From NCBI GenBank assembly GCA_041665605.1, contig JBAYIO010000057.1, positions 1 through 36,842 of the forward strand: a stretch of 36,842 nucleotides of DNA. The letters run 5' to 3'. The stretch comes from CAIPAT01 sp041665605. GTDB lineage: Bacteria; Verrucomicrobiota; Lentisphaeria; Victivallales; Victivallaceae. Shown here in pieces: positions 34,577 through 36,842 of the stretch. The notes below the pieces were generated by a model. It was not told where the DNA came from. It worked only from the letters and a program-made list of their open reading frames with translations, and did no database searches. The translations under genes and the position numbers were made by a program. Numbering within the stretch: the stretch's first letter is position 1; every line of letters starts with the position of its first letter.

Positions 34577-34603
34577 TAATTAATCCGGACAGTGCCTGTA
34601 CCG

Positions 34604-35449
34604 CTATACTATGCGGTTGCCGGCACGGGTGCGCAGCCGGTATTTTCGCGGAGTGGTGGCGTAGTGCTTCCTGAACGCGGTAAAGAAATAGTTCAAATTA
34701 TCAAACCCGCATTCCGCCGCAATTTCATGGAGCTGCATTGAGGTGTCGGACAACAGCCTGGCGGCATATTCGATTCTCAGCCTGGCGATAAAATCCACCG
34801 GACTGATGCCGCAGCTTTTTTTCAACTGGCGGCTGACGTGCTCACGGCATTTGCCGCAAAGTACATAAAATCTTTCCAGCCCTTTGCGCATATTCTGCGG
34901 TTCTTTGATCTTGATGCAGGCCTGCTGGAGCCATCCTGGAGCATTTATCTCATTGCCAGTTTTGCCTGAGCCAATCGTCTGAAGCATATTCAGCAGAAAA
35001 CATTCCAGTTCAAATCTTGTACGTTTGCCGTGCAGTAATTTCAGCGCGTCATTCCACAGGCGTTTTCTTTCCGCTTCCGTCAGCGCGAATGATGCGGGCT
35101 GCGGATTGGCTCCTCCCCAGAAATCATGATCATCGGGAAAAAGCCGGCCGCGCATTTCATTGATCACTGCCGCCGGAAATGCCAGATTCATGAAGATTGC
35201 TTTATCCGGTGCGACTTGTCTGCTCACTTTAAAGCAGTGTGCGTCCTGTGAACGGATCAGTACCAGAGTGTTCGCCGGCAAATCCTGCTGCTGTCCGTTG
35301 ATGCAGTGAGTCAGGCCGGCTTCGGCGGTGAGGAAAATCTCGCAGAAATCATGACAGTGCATCTGCCCGCTGATAATTCCGGCAGGTATGAACGCCAGAT
35401 GAAACCAGTTCCCGTCACTGCTAATGTTATTCCACGCCAGTTTGTCCAT
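34604..35449 (-). CDS. AraC-family transcriptional regulator with cupin sensor
   Basis: 281 residues. The N-terminal cupin (AraC_binding) region has the HCHDFCEIFL metal or ligand motif and LPANTLVLIRSQDAHCF. The C-terminal double HTH spans ~190-275, with REHVSRQLKKSCGISPVDFI and LHEIAAECGFDNLNYFFTAFRKHY, then the PRKYR end motif. Regulators of this kind respond to sugars. It is divergent from the UroD-like gene across 96 bp and is likely its regulator. Confidence 0.92.
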   Translation of the reverse strand: MDKLAWNNISSDGNWFHLAFIPAGIISGQMHCHDFCEIFLTAEAGLTHCINGQQQDLPANTLVLIRSQDAHCFKVSRQVAPDKAIFMNLAFPAAVINEMRGRLFPDDHDFWGGANPQPASFALTEAERKRLWNDALKLLHGKRTRFELECFLLNMLQTIGSGKTGNEINAPGWLQQACIKIKEPQNMRKGLERFYVLCGKCREHVSRQLKKSCGISPVDFIARLRIEYAARLLSDTSMQLHEIAAECGFDNLNYFFTAFRKHYATTPRKYRLRTRAGNRIV

Positions 35450-35545
35450 AAAGTCACAAAATTAAATTAATTAGTCAATATATTGAAAGAAAATATCATA
35501 AAAACTAAGTATATTCAAGGATAGTAACAGTAAATTTAACGGAGA
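35450..35545. promoter_or_regulatory. Divergent control region between the AraC regulator and UroD-like gene
   Basis: Very AT-rich 96 bp. TTGAAA (35483), a 17-nt gap and TAAGTA (35506) could be a weak promoter for the UroD-like gene, as expected if AraC activates it. A GGAG ribosome site precedes ATG 35546. I see no clear AraC half-sites. Confidence 0.35.
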
Positions 35546-36685
35546 ATGAATATGACATCCAGAGAACGTTTATTGAAAGTATTGAACGGCGGGATACCGG
35601 ATTGCGTGCCGGTCGCCCCGGATTTTTCCAATATGATTCCGGCGAAACGGACGGGCAAGCCGTTCTGGGATTTGTATCTGTACAATGATCCGCCGATCTG
35701 GGAAGCATATATTGACTGCGCGAAGTTCTTTAACATAGATTCCATGATGGACGGCTACTTTCCTTTTGTTTTCCCGGATAATACCGTTCCAGAGCACGAC
35801 TGGCAGACGGCGATAATCTGCCGCGACCCGGAAAGAATTGTAACACGGTGTTATTACCGCGAGTCCGGGAAAATTACCTGGCATGATAAAGTGAACGTCT
35901 ATCCGGCCGGCGATCCGCCTACCGGCAATGTATCCCTGGATAAACTTGAACTGCCGCCGGTTCCGCCCACGTGGGAGCCGCTGGAAGGCGTGAAGCCGGT
36001 TGATCGCGGGCCGGAAGGGTTAAAAAAGGTGAAGGCAATGCTTGGCGATCAGGGTTTGCTTGGAGTTTTCATTATATCCACCAATATGATCGGCGATCCT
36101 GAAACGCTTTTCGACTATTACGACAATCCGGAAAAATTGGAAGCTGAAGTTGAAAAGCGGATGAAGGATGTTGAAAGGAAGTTCGCCTGGCTGATGAGCC
36201 TGGATGTCAAACCGGACTTTTTGTGCGTCGGCGGTTCCGGCACCATGATCTACCAGTCTCCCGAATTTGTCCGGAAAAATTCGCTGCCGGCGGTGAAGCG
36301 CGCCATCGACCTGGCCACTGCGGCGGGGATTCCCACTCACGTGCATTCCTGCGGGCCGGAAAAGGAGCTGGTAAAGATTCTGGCGGAGGAAACCTCGCTG
36401 ACCGTGATCGATCCGCTGGAAATACCGCCGATGGGCGACTGCAATCTAGCTGAACTGAAGAGACTTTACGGTAAAAAACTGACGCTCAAGGGCAATCTGC
36501 ACACCACCGAAGTAATGCTCAAAGGTTCGGTGCGGGACGTTGTCAATGCTTCGAAGAAGGCCATTGACGATGCCGCGGAAGGCGGGCGCTTCATCCTGTC
36601 CACCGGAGATCAGTGCGGTCGCGATACGCCTTTCGAAAATCTTTTCGCAATGATTGAAACTGCGCGTACCTACGGCAGATATTAA
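35546..36685 (+). CDS. Uroporphyrinogen-decarboxylase-like protein
   Basis: 379 residues (ATG 35546; a second ATG two codons later is possible). The opening MTSRERLLKVLNGGIPDCVPVAPDF is the URO-D superfamily start. HSCGPEKELV (H267, C269) and the C-terminal GDQCGRDTPFENLFAMIETARTYG are conserved in the URO-D/methyltransferase branch. The H-x-C-G pair resembles zinc-binding methyl-cobalamin enzymes more than true HemE, and the HemE N-terminal active-site arginine pattern is absent. This subgroup is abundant in Lentisphaerota-like genomes beside AraC regulators (recollection). The substrate is unknown. Confidence 0.85.
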   Translation: MNMTSRERLLKVLNGGIPDCVPVAPDFSNMIPAKRTGKPFWDLYLYNDPPIWEAYIDCAKFFNIDSMMDGYFPFVFPDNTVPEHDWQTAIICRDPERIVTRCYYRESGKITWHDKVNVYPAGDPPTGNVSLDKLELPPVPPTWEPLEGVKPVDRGPEGLKKVKAMLGDQGLLGVFIISTNMIGDPETLFDYYDNPEKLEAEVEKRMKDVERKFAWLMSLDVKPDFLCVGGSGTMIYQSPEFVRKNSLPAVKRAIDLATAAGIPTHVHSCGPEKELVKILAEETSLTVIDPLEIPPMGDCNLAELKRLYGKKLTLKGNLHTTEVMLKGSVRDVVNASKKAIDDAAEGGRFILSTGDQCGRDTPFENLFAMIETARTYGRY

Positions 36686-36766
36686 TCCGGTATTCATCTG
36701 AATATTAAGCTGAAGAGTTGTTATACTCTGCACGGCTGAAATTTTAACAATAGATTGCGAAGATTT

Positions 36767-36842
36767 TGAGAATTGGTTCGTATTCTGAAAGGCTGCCGAT
36801 ACCGGGGTATCGAAAGCCTCGAAGAGTGCGAATCCAAACTCA
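36767..36842. repeat. Long imperfect palindrome at the right window edge
   Basis: Two 38-bp arms (36767-36804 and 36805-36842) are complementary at 26 positions, with two more G-U pairs if transcribed. The inner core is GATACC-GG-GGTATC, framed by AGGCT/AGCCT. The outer arms begin TGAG and end CTCA. The element may continue past the window. No T-run is seen, so it is not a simple terminator. Confidence 0.6.

Noticed and set aside
36767..36842. Integron attC site
   Set aside because: The long imperfect hairpin lacks the RYYYAAC/GTRRRY core boxes, and no integrase is visible.
1..36842. tRNA or rRNA genes
   Set aside because: No cloverleaf with TTCRA-type T-loop and CCA-adjacent stem, and no rRNA-like conserved stretches, were recognised by eye; a covariance-model scan would settle it.

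Overview
The window (about 36.8 kb, moderately GC-rich genes separated by AT-rich gaps) looks like chromosomal DNA of a free-living or host-associated bacterium, most likely of the Lentisphaerota/PVC group. That placement is inference: it rests on the mix of pseudopilin-type genes, unusual glycosidases (GHL6-like, GH36-like), a uroporphyrinogen-decarboxylase-like protein beside an AraC regulator, a large Sel1-repeat protein and a eukaryote-type HisA. No rRNA, tRNA, phage or complete insertion sequence was recognised.

Layout. 0.2-6.3 kb: a secreted bacterial DA1-like zinc peptidase with LIM-like zinc ribbons, a polytopic GT-C-like membrane protein, priA, and an alpha/beta-hydrolase. 6.5-8.6 kb: a GHL6/beta-galactosidase-trimerisation-type glycosidase, divergent from the hydrolase. 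8.7-16.3 kb: a tight seven-gene operon with a good sigma70-type promoter. It encodes a membrane protein combining macroglobulin (MG2-like) domains, seven predicted TM helices and the front edge of an A2M domain with no thioester; two GspF-like platform proteins; a short PilT/GspE-like ATPase; and three tiny prepilin-like proteins. Nearly identical terminator-like hairpins bracket the operon. This is the best candidate for an undescribed system. 16.3-17.66 kb: a non-coding region with a 67-bp tandem repeat array and a 27-bp palindrome.

17.66-25.96 kb: a GH36-like glycosidase, a SAM methyltransferase, recO, glycyl-tRNA synthetase, a small membrane protein, an aldo/keto reductase with ferredoxin-like clusters, a membrane protein, and (reverse strand) a eukaryote-type HisA. 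26.0-26.9 kb (reverse strand): mraZ plus a small membrane-anchored protein, transcribed from a consensus promoter overlaid by four TGGA repeats at 10-bp period (likely MraZ boxes) and ended by a strong terminator; the rest of the dcw cluster is absent. 26.9-27.8 kb: a second intergenic region carrying, in opposite orientation, diverged copies of the repeat family seen at 16.7-17.5 kb. 27.9-34.5 kb: a 24-repeat Sel1 protein, a small lipoprotein, a MATE transporter, and an AAA_14/DUF4143 ATPase with a near-perfect promoter and its own terminator. 34.6-36.7 kb: an AraC regulator divergent from a UroD-like protein, then a long imperfect palindrome at the right edge.

Functionally, housekeeping genes (priA, recO, glyS, mraZ, hisA) are interspersed with carbohydrate-degradation genes and envelope proteins. 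The A2M/pilus operon looks like a self-contained envelope assembly, although it lacks a secretin and a prepilin peptidase here.
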